Source of the DNA: Syntrophobacterales bacterium
GTDB lineage: Bacteria; Desulfobacterota; Desulfobaccia; Desulfobaccales; 0-14-0-80-60-11
DNA: 9,524 bases
Assembly: GCA_023229795.1 (NCBI GenBank)
Contig: JALNYP010000104.1
Span: forward strand, 1 to 9,524
Direction of reading: 5' to 3'
In this document: piece after piece, positions 1-7,483 of the stretch
Numbering within the stretch: the stretch's first letter is position 1
Layout of the letters: every line of letters starts with the position of its first letter
Position numbers and translations under genes: made by a program
The notes under the pieces: model-generated
Seen by the model: the letters and a program-made list of their open reading frames with translations, nothing else
Told to the model about the DNA's origin: nothing
Database searches by the model: none

Positions 1-810
1 AATATTCAGCACGGTGGGGGTTCCCGGAGTGGTGAGGGACGACGGTAAGTTAGAACTCGCGGCGCCCCGGGGCAGTTCCGGGGGGAGCTTGCTTTGGCCC
101 GGTCCAGTGGTGGCGAGTTGGCGCATGAACTGCTGCCGGTCCGCCGGGGTGAGGCTATAAGGCATGGTCGGCGGCAATTTGAAGTTTACCGTAGTCCCTT
201 GCATGTCTCTTAAAAAGACCCAGCGCTTGGAGCCGTCGTTCCAGTTGCCGAAGGAGAAGGCCACCTTGAAGGCCTTGCGGTATAGCCGGCTCACCTCGGG
301 AATAACATTGCCCACCTGGGTGTAGCCCTTAAAATTCAAGATCGTCGAACTGTTGGGGCTGAGGCGGACGCCGATCTCGGTGCCCCTCACCCCCACGATG
401 GCGGTATGGGTCTTGAGGACGAAATCCGGTTCCTCGACCTTGATGATCTTGTTGACCACGGCCAGGGCCAGCCCCTGAAAGATCTCCACCACCGCATGGC
501 GCTTGTTCTGGGCGGCATCGAACTTGAATTCATCGATGGCGATGCGGCTTTCCGGAGAAATGCTCAGAGTGGAGTTATCGATAAAGGTGATCTGAGCCCG
601 GGACAGGGATTTGGTGCGGATGACATCCCCGGCCCCCACCGCCTGGTCAACCTTGACCGCGACGGCAGGCAGCTTGCCGTCCTTCAAGACCTCCACCTGG
701 CCTTCCACCAGGGTCAGACGGCCAACGGCATCGGCGCCGGCCGCGGCGGAGCAAGTCAGCATCACGGCGAGGACCACCAGCACAGACTTGAGCAGGTGAC
801 GCGTAAACAT
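1..810 (-). CDS. FecR-domain exported protein, 3' end beyond the window
   Basis: The frame is open from ATG at 810-808 to base 1, giving 270 residues with no stop, so the C-terminus is missing. The start is preceded by an AGAGGGA-like Shine-Dalgarno. Residues 1-26 form a signal peptide (MFTRHLLKS, then a hydrophobic run), with likely cleavage after AGA. Residues about 30-150 match the FecR fold: VEGQVEV, AGDVIRT, an ITFIDNSTLSISP segment, and the hallmark TAIVGVRGTEIGV (136-148). Canonical FecR proteins are inner-membrane anti-sigma regulators with a cytoplasmic N-terminus. This one has a cleavable signal instead, so it is probably a soluble or surface-associated envelope protein; that is inference. 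Residues 165-235 show no domain I recognise, and the visible tail (235-270) is rich in Pro, Ser and Thr. It lies 263 bases downstream of the TPR/β-barrel gene on the same strand, which suggests a shared role. Its partner and ligand are unknown. Confidence 0.85.
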   Translation of the reverse strand, partial: MFTRHLLKSVLVVLAVMLTCSAAAGADAVGRLTLVEGQVEVLKDGKLPAVAVKVDQAVGAGDVIRTKSLSRAQITFIDNSTLSISPESRIAIDEFKFDAAQNKRHAVVEIFQGLALAVVNKIIKVEEPDFVLKTHTAIVGVRGTEIGVRLSPNSSTILNFKGYTQVGNVIPEVSRLYRKAFKVAFSFGNWNDGSKRWVFLRDMQGTTVNFKLPPTMPYSLTPADRQQFMRQLATTGPGQSKLPPELPRGAASSNLPSSLTTPGTPTVLNI

Positions 811-980
811 AGTTTCCCTCTAGACGACCCATTCCGGTCGGTGGTTTCTGGGCATCCCAAGGAGATGCGAAGACAATACCGTTAATCCAGATATCGGCAC
901 CTGGAGAAAATTCTTCACTTTTTCTCGGGAAATTATTTTGGGGGGTGAAAGCGAGCGGTGTGTCAACGTTGGCCTCATAT

Positions 981-1010
981 TACCCTATTTTGCTGGCGAA
1001 AGATAGGGTA
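981..1010. repeat. 30-base imperfect palindrome upstream of the FecR gene
   Basis: TACCCTAT (981-988) is exactly complementary to ATAGGGTA (1003-1010). Three more pairs, one a G-T wobble, continue into the loop. A run of six A (1010-1015) adjoins it on the plus strand. Read in the direction of the minus-strand genes, the T-run comes before the stem rather than after it, so it is not a standard terminator. It lies about 170 bases upstream of the FecR start and could be an operator or a leader RNA structure. Confidence 0.4.
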
Positions 1011-1040
1011 AAAAAGGAGCCGTTGACGAGGGGCCGGGAG

Positions 1041-1068
1041 AGCGGCCCGAGCCGCGCCTCGGGCCGCT
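1041..1068 (-). terminator. GC-rich stem-loop just after the TPR/barrel gene
   Basis: An 11-bp perfect stem (AGCGGCCCGAG at 1041-1051 with CTCGGGCCGCT at 1058-1068) encloses a 6-base loop. It begins 5 bases past the TAG stop of the minus-strand gene, where a terminator is expected. No T-tract follows directly: the nearest (six T on the minus strand, 1015-1010) is 25 bases further on. It may be an attenuating or 3'-stabilising hairpin rather than a strong intrinsic terminator. Confidence 0.45.
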
Positions 1069-1073
1069 CATGG

Positions 1074-2600
1074 CTAATAACGATAGGCGAACTGACAGCC
1101 GAGAATGTGGCGATCATAGCGGTAAAGCAGGACGTTGGAGGCATCCTTGATATAGTAATAATGCAGCCCGAATTCCAGGCTTTTGATAATTTCGTAGGTG
1201 AGGTTGGTGCCATAAATCAAAATCCGGTCCAGGCGCTTGGGATTGGGAACCAGAGGCGTGTCGGAAAAGTTGCCGAAGGTGATGCCGTTGTAGAACGGGT
1301 GTTCATAGGGCTGGAGCATCATGTCCAGGAATATATTGACTTTAAATTTATCGGTGACGGGCACGAGGGCCGCCAGGAGAAGACGGTAGGCGGAGTTGTC
1401 CCAGTTGGAGCCGGTGGTGTGGGTGTGCTCATAGCTGAAGCGGGTTTGGAAGAAACCTTTTTGTTTCTTGAAAAAGTAATACGCCCCCAGGCTGCCGCCC
1501 CAGAGCTTGCCGCTGCGGTCGTCTTGGGGAAAGAACACCGGGCTCCAGTAATAGAGGCGATTATACTTGGCGCCGAATTCCAGCCCGACATGCTCGTTCA
1601 AGAGGTGGAGATAAGTGGGATTGATGAGGAATGCGGTGAAATACTTGTCCGACTGCAAGTCCATGAAGGTATAGCTGATGGGGAACCAGAGCCGGCCGCT
1701 CTTGAAGCTATAGGTGGGGGTGACGCCCATGAAGTGGTTCATCACGTCGAAACCCGACACCGTGGGATGGAAAGTCTGAAAATAGGAATATTGCCCCAAA
1801 ATGCTGAAGGGTCCGGCCGGGAACAGATTATATTCCATTAAGGCCGTCTGGGTGAACACCGAGCCGCCCTTCCCCGATATCCGGGTGGCCTGGCCGGGTT
1901 CCGCAGGCGAAACCGAGATGTTGGAGTCGTAATCATATCCCGCCGAGGCGGTGATATGGAAGGGACGTAGTTCTTCCATCCGTTGGGACAGGACCCCCAG
2001 GTAGCGCTGGGCGAAATCCGCGGTTTGAGACTGGGGGTTCAGCTGGATGCTGCTTTCCATGGCTTCTTTGGCTTCTTTGATCCGGTTGAGGGCGGCCAGG
2101 GCCAGGCTGGCCTGGAACATGGCTTCCTGGCCTACTTTGGGGTCGGTCTGGGCCTTGCGGAAATATCCCAGGGCGTCGCTATACCGGCCCTCTTTGGTAG
2201 CGGTAATGCCCAGGAGGAAGGCAGTCTGACCCGGCTCGAAGCCGGAGGCCTCGAGTTTCTGCAAAATGGGCACGGCTTCCTTGGGCCGGTCCAGGGCCAG
2301 GAGGGTATCGGCCAGCATAAATTGGGCCGGATGAAAATCCGGCTTCAGCCGCAAGACCTCTTCCAGATATTCTTTGGCCTTGGGATAATTGAGCATGAGG
2401 CGGTTAACCTGCCCCAGCAGAAAAGCCTTTTCAGGGGTATGGGCCCCTTTTTGCCAGGCTTCGGTCAGTTGCGCCAAGGCCTCGTCATAATTTTCCTGCT
2501 GGAGATTCTTGGCGGCCTGCTGCACCAGCACATCGTCATACGGCGTGACTGCCAGGGCCGGACCCGCGGCCAACAGCAGCCATACCAACCCCAGGATCAC
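1074..2600 (-). CDS. TPR repeat outer-membrane β-barrel protein (Slam/DUF560-like architecture)
   Basis: The product is 508 residues from a GTG start. A hydrophobic stretch ending in GPALA (13-17) is the signal peptide core. Residues about 22-191 hold roughly five 34-residue TPR-like units, with helices such as KEYLEEVLRLKPDF and DALGYFRKAQTDP. Residues about 214-508 alternate polar and aromatic residues, begin with SAGYDYDSNIS, and end in the aromatic FAYRY typical of outer-membrane barrels recognised by BamA. TPR plus barrel is the layout of Slam (surface lipoprotein assembly modifier, DUF560) proteins, and the YDSN motif recalls that family. BcsC- or PgaA-type exporters share the general plan but are usually longer. 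A role in moving or assembling surface material is inferred. The visible N-terminus lacks the usual positive charge. An upstream ATG at 2620, in another frame, would supply it if the G run at 2600-2607 had one more base, so the true start is uncertain. Confidence 0.8.
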   Translation of the reverse strand: MILGLVWLLLAAGPALAVTPYDDVLVQQAAKNLQQENYDEALAQLTEAWQKGAHTPEKAFLLGQVNRLMLNYPKAKEYLEEVLRLKPDFHPAQFMLADTLLALDRPKEAVPILQKLEASGFEPGQTAFLLGITATKEGRYSDALGYFRKAQTDPKVGQEAMFQASLALAALNRIKEAKEAMESSIQLNPQSQTADFAQRYLGVLSQRMEELRPFHITASAGYDYDSNISVSPAEPGQATRISGKGGSVFTQTALMEYNLFPAGPFSILGQYSYFQTFHPTVSGFDVMNHFMGVTPTYSFKSGRLWFPISYTFMDLQSDKYFTAFLINPTYLHLLNEHVGLEFGAKYNRLYYWSPVFFPQDDRSGKLWGGSLGAYYFFKKQKGFFQTRFSYEHTHTTGSNWDNSAYRLLLAALVPVTDKFKVNIFLDMMLQPYEHPFYNGITFGNFSDTPLVPNPKRLDRILIYGTNLTYEIIKSLEFGLHYYYIKDASNVLLYRYDRHILGCQFAYRY

Positions 2601-2607
2601 CCCCCCC
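2600..2607 (-). repeat. Run of eight G at the start of the TPR/barrel gene
   Basis: On the coding (minus) strand eight G precede TGATCC. The last G forms the GTG start at 2600. From the ATG at 2620-2618 the reading is MRRYRGG and then TGA, ending inside this tract. With nine or six G the ATG frame would continue into the main ORF. The tract therefore sets the reading frame, either as a sequence error or as a slippage site. Confidence 0.6.
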
Positions 2608-2620
2608 GATATCGCCTCAT

Positions 2621-2865
2621 CCCCCTGCCCCTTGTCTGCGATTTAGCTCTATTCGCTCTCCCCATTTAAAGCATGACCAGCGTAGCATAATGCTGTAAAA
2701 TGTAAAGGTAATTTCATCTGATAGGGACTTTTTTACTAAAATATTCATTCTAGTTACGGCTCAAGCGCTCTTGGCCGGTCCAACCGGGTTGAGTTCGCCG
2801 GCTGTAGGGTCCACAAGAGTCCGTGGGGAATGAGGCCGGTAGGCGCGGCGGCGTGAGGTGAGAAG
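2621..2865. other. Divergent intergenic region between the TPR/barrel gene and phoU
   Basis: These 245 bases should carry promoters in both directions. The AT-rich core (about 2660-2755) contains a small palindrome AGCAT-A-ATGCT (2684-2694), a direct repeat TGTAAA at 2694-2699 and 2701-2706, and TAAAAT hexamers at 2696-2701 and 2737-2742 that could be -10 elements. I find no well-spaced -35/-10 pair. From about 2756 the DNA is GC-rich and would be the phoU leader; GAGGTG (2855-2860) is the phoU Shine-Dalgarno. I see no RNA gene or known riboswitch. Confidence 0.4.
2628..2633 (-). promoter_or_regulatory. Shine-Dalgarno for the alternative ATG of the TPR/barrel gene
   Basis: AAGGGG on the minus strand lies 7 bases ahead of the ATG at 2620-2618. 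The GTG at 2600 has no comparably placed site: the nearest GAGG is 14 bases away, and the G run abuts the codon. This favours initiation at 2620 and makes the frame break at the G run significant. Confidence 0.5.
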
Positions 2866-3549
2866 ATGACATCGGCAGAGAAATCCCAGGTCAAGGTCAA
2901 ATTTTCCCGGGAACTGGCAGAGTTGAAAGACAGGTTGACGGAACTGGCGCGTCTGGCGGCCGCAGCCATGGACAAGAGTCTCCGGGCCTTTAAGGAACGG
3001 GATGCAGACCTGGCCCGCGCCGTCATAACCGGGGATGTCGCGGTCAACGACCTGGAGGAGGCCATCGACGAAGAATGCGTGCGCCTGATCGCCTTGTTCC
3101 AACCGGTGGCCGGGGACCTGCGCCAGCTTATGGCCATGGACCATATCATCGCCGAGTTGGAGCGCATCGGCGATTCCGCCACCAATATTGCCGAAGAAGC
3201 GCTCACCCTGGGCCAGTTCGCTCCCGCCCCCATCCATCCCCGCCTGGAACTCATGGCTCAAAGCGTCCAGGAGATGGTGCGCCAGAGCCTGGACGCCTTT
3301 TTCCGGGGCAATTCCCATCTGGCCCGGCAGGTCTGCCTGGCGGATGCCGACGTGGACGCCCTGGACCATACGATTATCCAGGACCTGCTCCGGGAGATGT
3401 GCGGGTCCCCGGGGGCCATCGTTCCCGGCCAGAGCCAGATCAATATCGTGCGCAATCTCGAACGGGTGGGCGACCACGCCACCAACATCGCCGAAGAGGT
3501 GGTCTATATGGTGGAAGGAGAGAGCATCCGCCACCGTTGCCAGGGCTAG
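2866..3549 (+). CDS. phoU: Phosphate transport system regulatory protein PhoU
   Basis: This 227-residue cytoplasmic protein is the usual PhoU length. It carries two three-helix PhoU repeats, about residues 15-115 and 120-217. Each ends with the metal-cluster signature: ERIGDSATNIAEE (99-111) and ERVGDHATNIAEE (199-211). The first repeat also has the conserved VAGDLRQLMAMDHI stretch (81-94). PhoU proteins dampen phosphate signalling by linking the PstSCAB transporter to the PhoR/PhoB kinase-regulator pair. GAGGTG placed 5 bases before the ATG supports the start. No pst, phoR or phoB gene is in the window, so this copy stands alone, diverges from the TPR/barrel gene, and is separated from hrcA by its own terminator. 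In some bacteria such solitary copies pair with Na/Pi cotransporters or other Pst loci; which applies here cannot be seen. Confidence 0.95.
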   Translation: MTSAEKSQVKVKFSRELAELKDRLTELARLAAAAMDKSLRAFKERDADLARAVITGDVAVNDLEEAIDEECVRLIALFQPVAGDLRQLMAMDHIIAELERIGDSATNIAEEALTLGQFAPAPIHPRLELMAQSVQEMVRQSLDAFFRGNSHLARQVCLADADVDALDHTIIQDLLREMCGSPGAIVPGQSQINIVRNLERVGDHATNIAEEVVYMVEGESIRHRCQG

Positions 3550-3550
3550 G

Positions 3551-3574
3551 GAAGAGCCCGGCGCCGGGCTTTTC
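3551..3574 (+). terminator. Rho-independent terminator after phoU
   Basis: GAAGAGCCCG (3551-3560) pairs with CGGGCTTTTC (3565-3574) around a GCGC loop. The core AGCCCGGCGCCGGGCT is a perfect palindrome and leads into TTTT (3570-3573). It begins directly after the phoU stop codon, so phoU is probably transcribed separately from hrcA-grpE-dnaK. The T-run is short, so some read-through is possible. Confidence 0.75.
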
Positions 3575-3633
3575 GAGGGTTTTAGACCCCGGGCCCGCGG
3601 CTTCGACCGCTGGGCAAAAAGTCCTTATATCGC

Positions 3634-3662
3634 TTGACATATCCGGCTATTATGATTACCTT
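3634..3662 (+). promoter_or_regulatory. Possible hrcA promoter
   Basis: A perfect -35 hexamer TTGACA (3634-3639) lies in an AT-rich patch between the phoU terminator and hrcA. At 17-base spacing the -10 would be TACCTT (3657-3662), a weak match. Better -10-like hexamers, TATTAT (3648-3653) and TATGAT (3651-3656), sit too close. No CIRCE inverted repeat (TTAGCACTC-N9-GAGTGCTAA) is visible here, so HrcA autoregulation through the classical operator is not evident. Confidence 0.4.
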
Positions 3663-3692
3663 TTAAGTTTGAAAATGGAACAGGGCAACGTC

Positions 3693-4730
3693 ATGAAACT
3701 TCTGGGGGAGCGGGACACCTGGGTTCTCAAAACCGTGGTGGCCCAATACATTGTTACCGGGGAACCGGTGGGGTCGCGGACTGTTGCCAAGACCTCGGGC
3801 CTCAACCTCTCCTCCGCGACCATTCGCAATATCATGCTGGACCTGGAAGAACGGGGTTATCTGCTCCAGCCCCATACTTCGGCCGGGCGGATTCCCACTC
3901 CCAAAGGATTTCGCTACTACGTCGACCATATCCTGCCCATCCAGGAACTGGGCCGCTCCATGCAGCAGCAGATCCAGGAGGCTTTTTCTCCTCCGGCCCA
4001 TGAGCCGCAGGAGTTGTTCCGCCAGGCCTCCCGGGTGCTCTCGGCCATGACCGGCCACCCCGCGCTGCTGCTGGCCCCCCGGCCCCAGGGGATGCGCCTC
4101 AAGCATATTCAGTTCATCAGCCTGAGCGAAGACGGCGTCCTGACGGTCCTGGTGTCCCAGGATAATCAGGTCCAGACCCGCTTTGTGCGCACCGAAGCCC
4201 GGTTTCCCCAGGCGCTGCTGGACCGCTTCAGTCATTACCTCAATGAACTCTGTCAGAACCTGACCCTGGGGGAATCCCGGCAGCGGATTCTTTCGGAGAT
4301 GGAGGCGGAAAAGAGCCTGTTCGACAAGATGGTCTCCCAGGCCCTGAACCTCAGCCGGCAGGCGCTGCAAAACGACGCAGAAAATGAGCTCTACATCGAA
4401 GGTACCAGCCATGTCCTGGATTACCCGGAATTCACCGGCGATGTGGAGAATATCCGGACCATTTTTAAGGCCTTTGAAGAAAAACACCACCTCGTGACCC
4501 TGCTGGATCAAACCATGGCGGCCCAGGGAGTGCAGATCATCATCAGTCCGAACGAGCATTTTCCGGAAATGCAACTGTCTCTGGTGGCTTCGTCCTACGG
4601 GTCCCGGGCCACTCCCATGGGGAGCCTGGGGGTCATCGGCCCCATGCGCATGGATTACGCCCGGTTGATCCCCATCGTGCGCTACACGGCCTCCATGGTC
4701 ACGGGCCTGCTTACCAAGCGGCACTCGTGA
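3693..4730 (+). CDS. hrcA: Heat-inducible transcription repressor HrcA
   Basis: The product is 345 residues, the normal HrcA length. In other bacteria HrcA represses class I heat-shock operons by binding CIRCE and needs GroEL for activity. The N-terminal winged-helix domain (about 1-75) shows GEPVGSRTVAKTSG, SSATIRNIMLDLEERGYL and HTSAGRIPTPKGFRYYVD. The middle and C-terminal GAF-like/dimerisation part follows, with LTVLVSQDNQVQTR (150-163) and the family's end signature SLGVIGPMRMDYARLIPIV (311-329). I chose ATG 3693 because AGGG lies 8 bases upstream and the N-terminus then matches the usual short lead into GER. ATG 3675 in the same frame would add six residues and cannot be excluded. The gene is first in hrcA-grpE-dnaK and ends 49 bases before grpE. 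Confidence 0.95.
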   Translation: MKLLGERDTWVLKTVVAQYIVTGEPVGSRTVAKTSGLNLSSATIRNIMLDLEERGYLLQPHTSAGRIPTPKGFRYYVDHILPIQELGRSMQQQIQEAFSPPAHEPQELFRQASRVLSAMTGHPALLLAPRPQGMRLKHIQFISLSEDGVLTVLVSQDNQVQTRFVRTEARFPQALLDRFSHYLNELCQNLTLGESRQRILSEMEAEKSLFDKMVSQALNLSRQALQNDAENELYIEGTSHVLDYPEFTGDVENIRTIFKAFEEKHHLVTLLDQTMAAQGVQIIISPNEHFPEMQLSLVASSYGSRATPMGSLGVIGPMRMDYARLIPIVRYTASMVTGLLTKRHS

Positions 4731-4763
4731 GTTAGTCCGAGGTCCAAGAGGTTGCTGGATGTT

Positions 4764-4769
4764 AAGGAG
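4764..4769 (+). promoter_or_regulatory. Shine-Dalgarno deciding the grpE start
   Basis: AAGGAG lies 10 bases before ATG 4780. An in-frame ATG at 4759 precedes this site and would add MLRRKRF, but it has no comparable ribosome-binding sequence. The downstream ATG is therefore preferred. Confidence 0.65.
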
Positions 4770-4779
4770 AAAGAGATTT

Positions 4780-5397
4780 ATGACCTTATCCAAATCCGAT
4801 AAGGAAGCATTGCCCGACGACCCTCCGGTCCAGGAAGACAAGACTGCGCCGGCCGCGGCCCCTGAGGCCGCAGGCGAGCTGGCGGAGTTGCAAAATAAAC
4901 TCGAGGAAAAGACCAAGGAAGCCGAAGAGAATTACGTCCGCCTGCTCAGGCTGGCCGCGGAAATGGAAAATCTGAGGAAGCGCCAGGAGCGGGAACGGGC
5001 GGAGTTGCTCCAATTCGCCAATGAGAACCTCATCAAAGAGTTCCTGCCGATAGTGGACAACCTGGAACGGGCCATGGACCACGGTCGGCAACTGGAGGCG
5101 CCGGCCGCCTTTCTGGACGGCATCGAGCTGGTGCACCAGGGTTTTCTCAAGGCCCTGGAGCGCTACGGAGTGACTCCTCTGAACAGCGCGGGCCAGCAAT
5201 TTGACCCGGCTTTTCATAGCGCCATGATGCAGGAAGAGACCGACGCGGTCCCGGACTGCACGATTATCAAAGAATTACAAAAGGGCTACCTGCTCAACCA
5301 GCGCCTGCTGCGGCCGGCCATGGTGGTGGTGGCCCGCAATCCCCAAAACGAACATACTTCATGTCGGACCGACTCAAAGGTTCAGGAGGAAAAATAA
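4780..5397 (+). CDS. grpE: Nucleotide exchange factor GrpE
   Basis: This 205-residue cytoplasmic co-chaperone releases ADP from DnaK so the chaperone can reload ATP and let go of its client. Residues 1-32 are an acidic, Ala/Pro-rich disordered lead. Residues about 33-85 form the long dimerising coiled coil (ELAELQNKLEEKTKEAEENY, then RLAAEMENLRKRQERER). A helical part follows (FLPIVDNLERAMDH, 88-101), then the C-terminal β-domain that contacts DnaK, with the family signature around GYLLNQRLLRPAMVVVA (169-185). The last 16 residues are a polar extension past the usual end, and this DNA also carries the dnaK ribosome-binding site. Its TAA stop is directly followed by the dnaK ATG, so translation of the two is probably coupled. 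Confidence 0.95.
   Translation: MTLSKSDKEALPDDPPVQEDKTAPAAAPEAAGELAELQNKLEEKTKEAEENYVRLLRLAAEMENLRKRQERERAELLQFANENLIKEFLPIVDNLERAMDHGRQLEAPAAFLDGIELVHQGFLKALERYGVTPLNSAGQQFDPAFHSAMMQEETDAVPDCTIIKELQKGYLLNQRLLRPAMVVVARNPQNEHTSCRTDSKVQEEK
5384..5389 (+). promoter_or_regulatory. Strong dnaK Shine-Dalgarno inside the grpE 3' end
   Basis: AGGAGG, a full match to the consensus core, lies 8 bases before the dnaK ATG and within the last grpE codons. This fits the high expression needed for DnaK and tight coupling with grpE. Confidence 0.8.
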
Positions 5398-7320
<1,923 letters not shown>

Positions 7321-7330
7321 ACCTGGGCCC

Positions 7331-7364
7331 GGCCGGGCCGGGGCGTTACCCCGTGGGCCCGGCC
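7331..7364 (+). terminator. Stem-loop 10 bases after dnaK
   Basis: GGCCGGGCC (7331-7339) pairs with GGCCCGGCC (7356-7364), with an inner GGGG/CCCC stem (7340-7343 with 7349-7352), a CGTTA loop and a three-base bulge. It is very stable and well placed to end or slow dnaK transcription, but no T-tract follows. It could instead protect the 3' end of the mRNA. Confidence 0.45.
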
Positions 7365-7391
7365 AGGCCATGAACCTCCGTACGATCCTGC

Positions 7392-7406
7392 CCGGGCTGA
7401 GCCCGG
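7392..7406. repeat. Small GC-rich hairpin in the dnaK-lipoprotein spacer
   Basis: CCGGGC (7392-7397) and GCCCGG (7401-7406) form a 6-bp perfect stem with a TGA loop. It is the second of three stem-loops in a 163-base spacer. Confidence 0.35.
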
Positions 7407-7418
7407 CCGGGAATAACT

Positions 7419-7462
7419 TTGGGGGAGAGGGCAGGGGCCTGGGCGCCTGGCCTCTCCCCCAA
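7419..7462. repeat. Large inverted repeat upstream of the LpoA-like gene
   Basis: The arms 7419-7435 and 7446-7462 pair over 17 positions with one mismatch. The outer 12 bp (TTGGGGGAGAGG with CCTCTCCCCCAA) are perfect and the loop is 10 bases. There is no T-tract on either side. It ends 21 bases before the ATG of the next gene, so it would lie in that gene's 5' leader. The GGGGAGAGGGCAGGG arm recalls widespread intergenic palindromic repeats with GGGAGAGGGC cores; membership in such a family is inference. Confidence 0.5.
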
Positions 7463-7483
7463 TTAGTACCAGCGGGCACAGCT

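Noticed and set aside
932..966. TTGACA (961-966) and AATAAT (932-937) on the minus strand as a FecR-gene promoter
   Set aside because: Both hexamers are good, but the spacer is 23 bases against the usual 16-18.
945..1841. Plus-strand open frame of 298 codons opposite the TPR/barrel gene
   Set aside because: The minus-strand reading has a signal peptide, TPR units and a barrel C-terminus. The plus-strand reading has no recognisable feature or ribosome-binding site.
2756..2865. tRNA or riboswitch in the GC-rich phoU leader
   Set aside because: It lacks a T-loop consensus, a cloverleaf-compatible pairing and any conserved riboswitch core that I can recognise.
3075..3692. Extended hrcA frame starting inside phoU
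   Set aside because: The upstream part is a Pro/Gly/Arg-rich out-of-frame reading of phoU and its terminator. HrcA proper starts at about 3693.
4722..4735. GCACTC-GT-GAGTTAG near the end of hrcA as a CIRCE
   Set aside because: The half-sites are partial and 2 bases apart instead of 9, and they overlap the hrcA stop codon.
3663..4916. Long minus-strand open frame (417 codons) over hrcA
   Set aside because: It is antisense to an unmistakable hrcA in GC-rich DNA, and its translation shows no domain and low complexity.
7370..7483. N-terminal extension of the LpoA-like protein from ATG 7370
   Set aside because: It would translate through the hairpins and put 38 residues ahead of a clear lipoprotein signal peptide.
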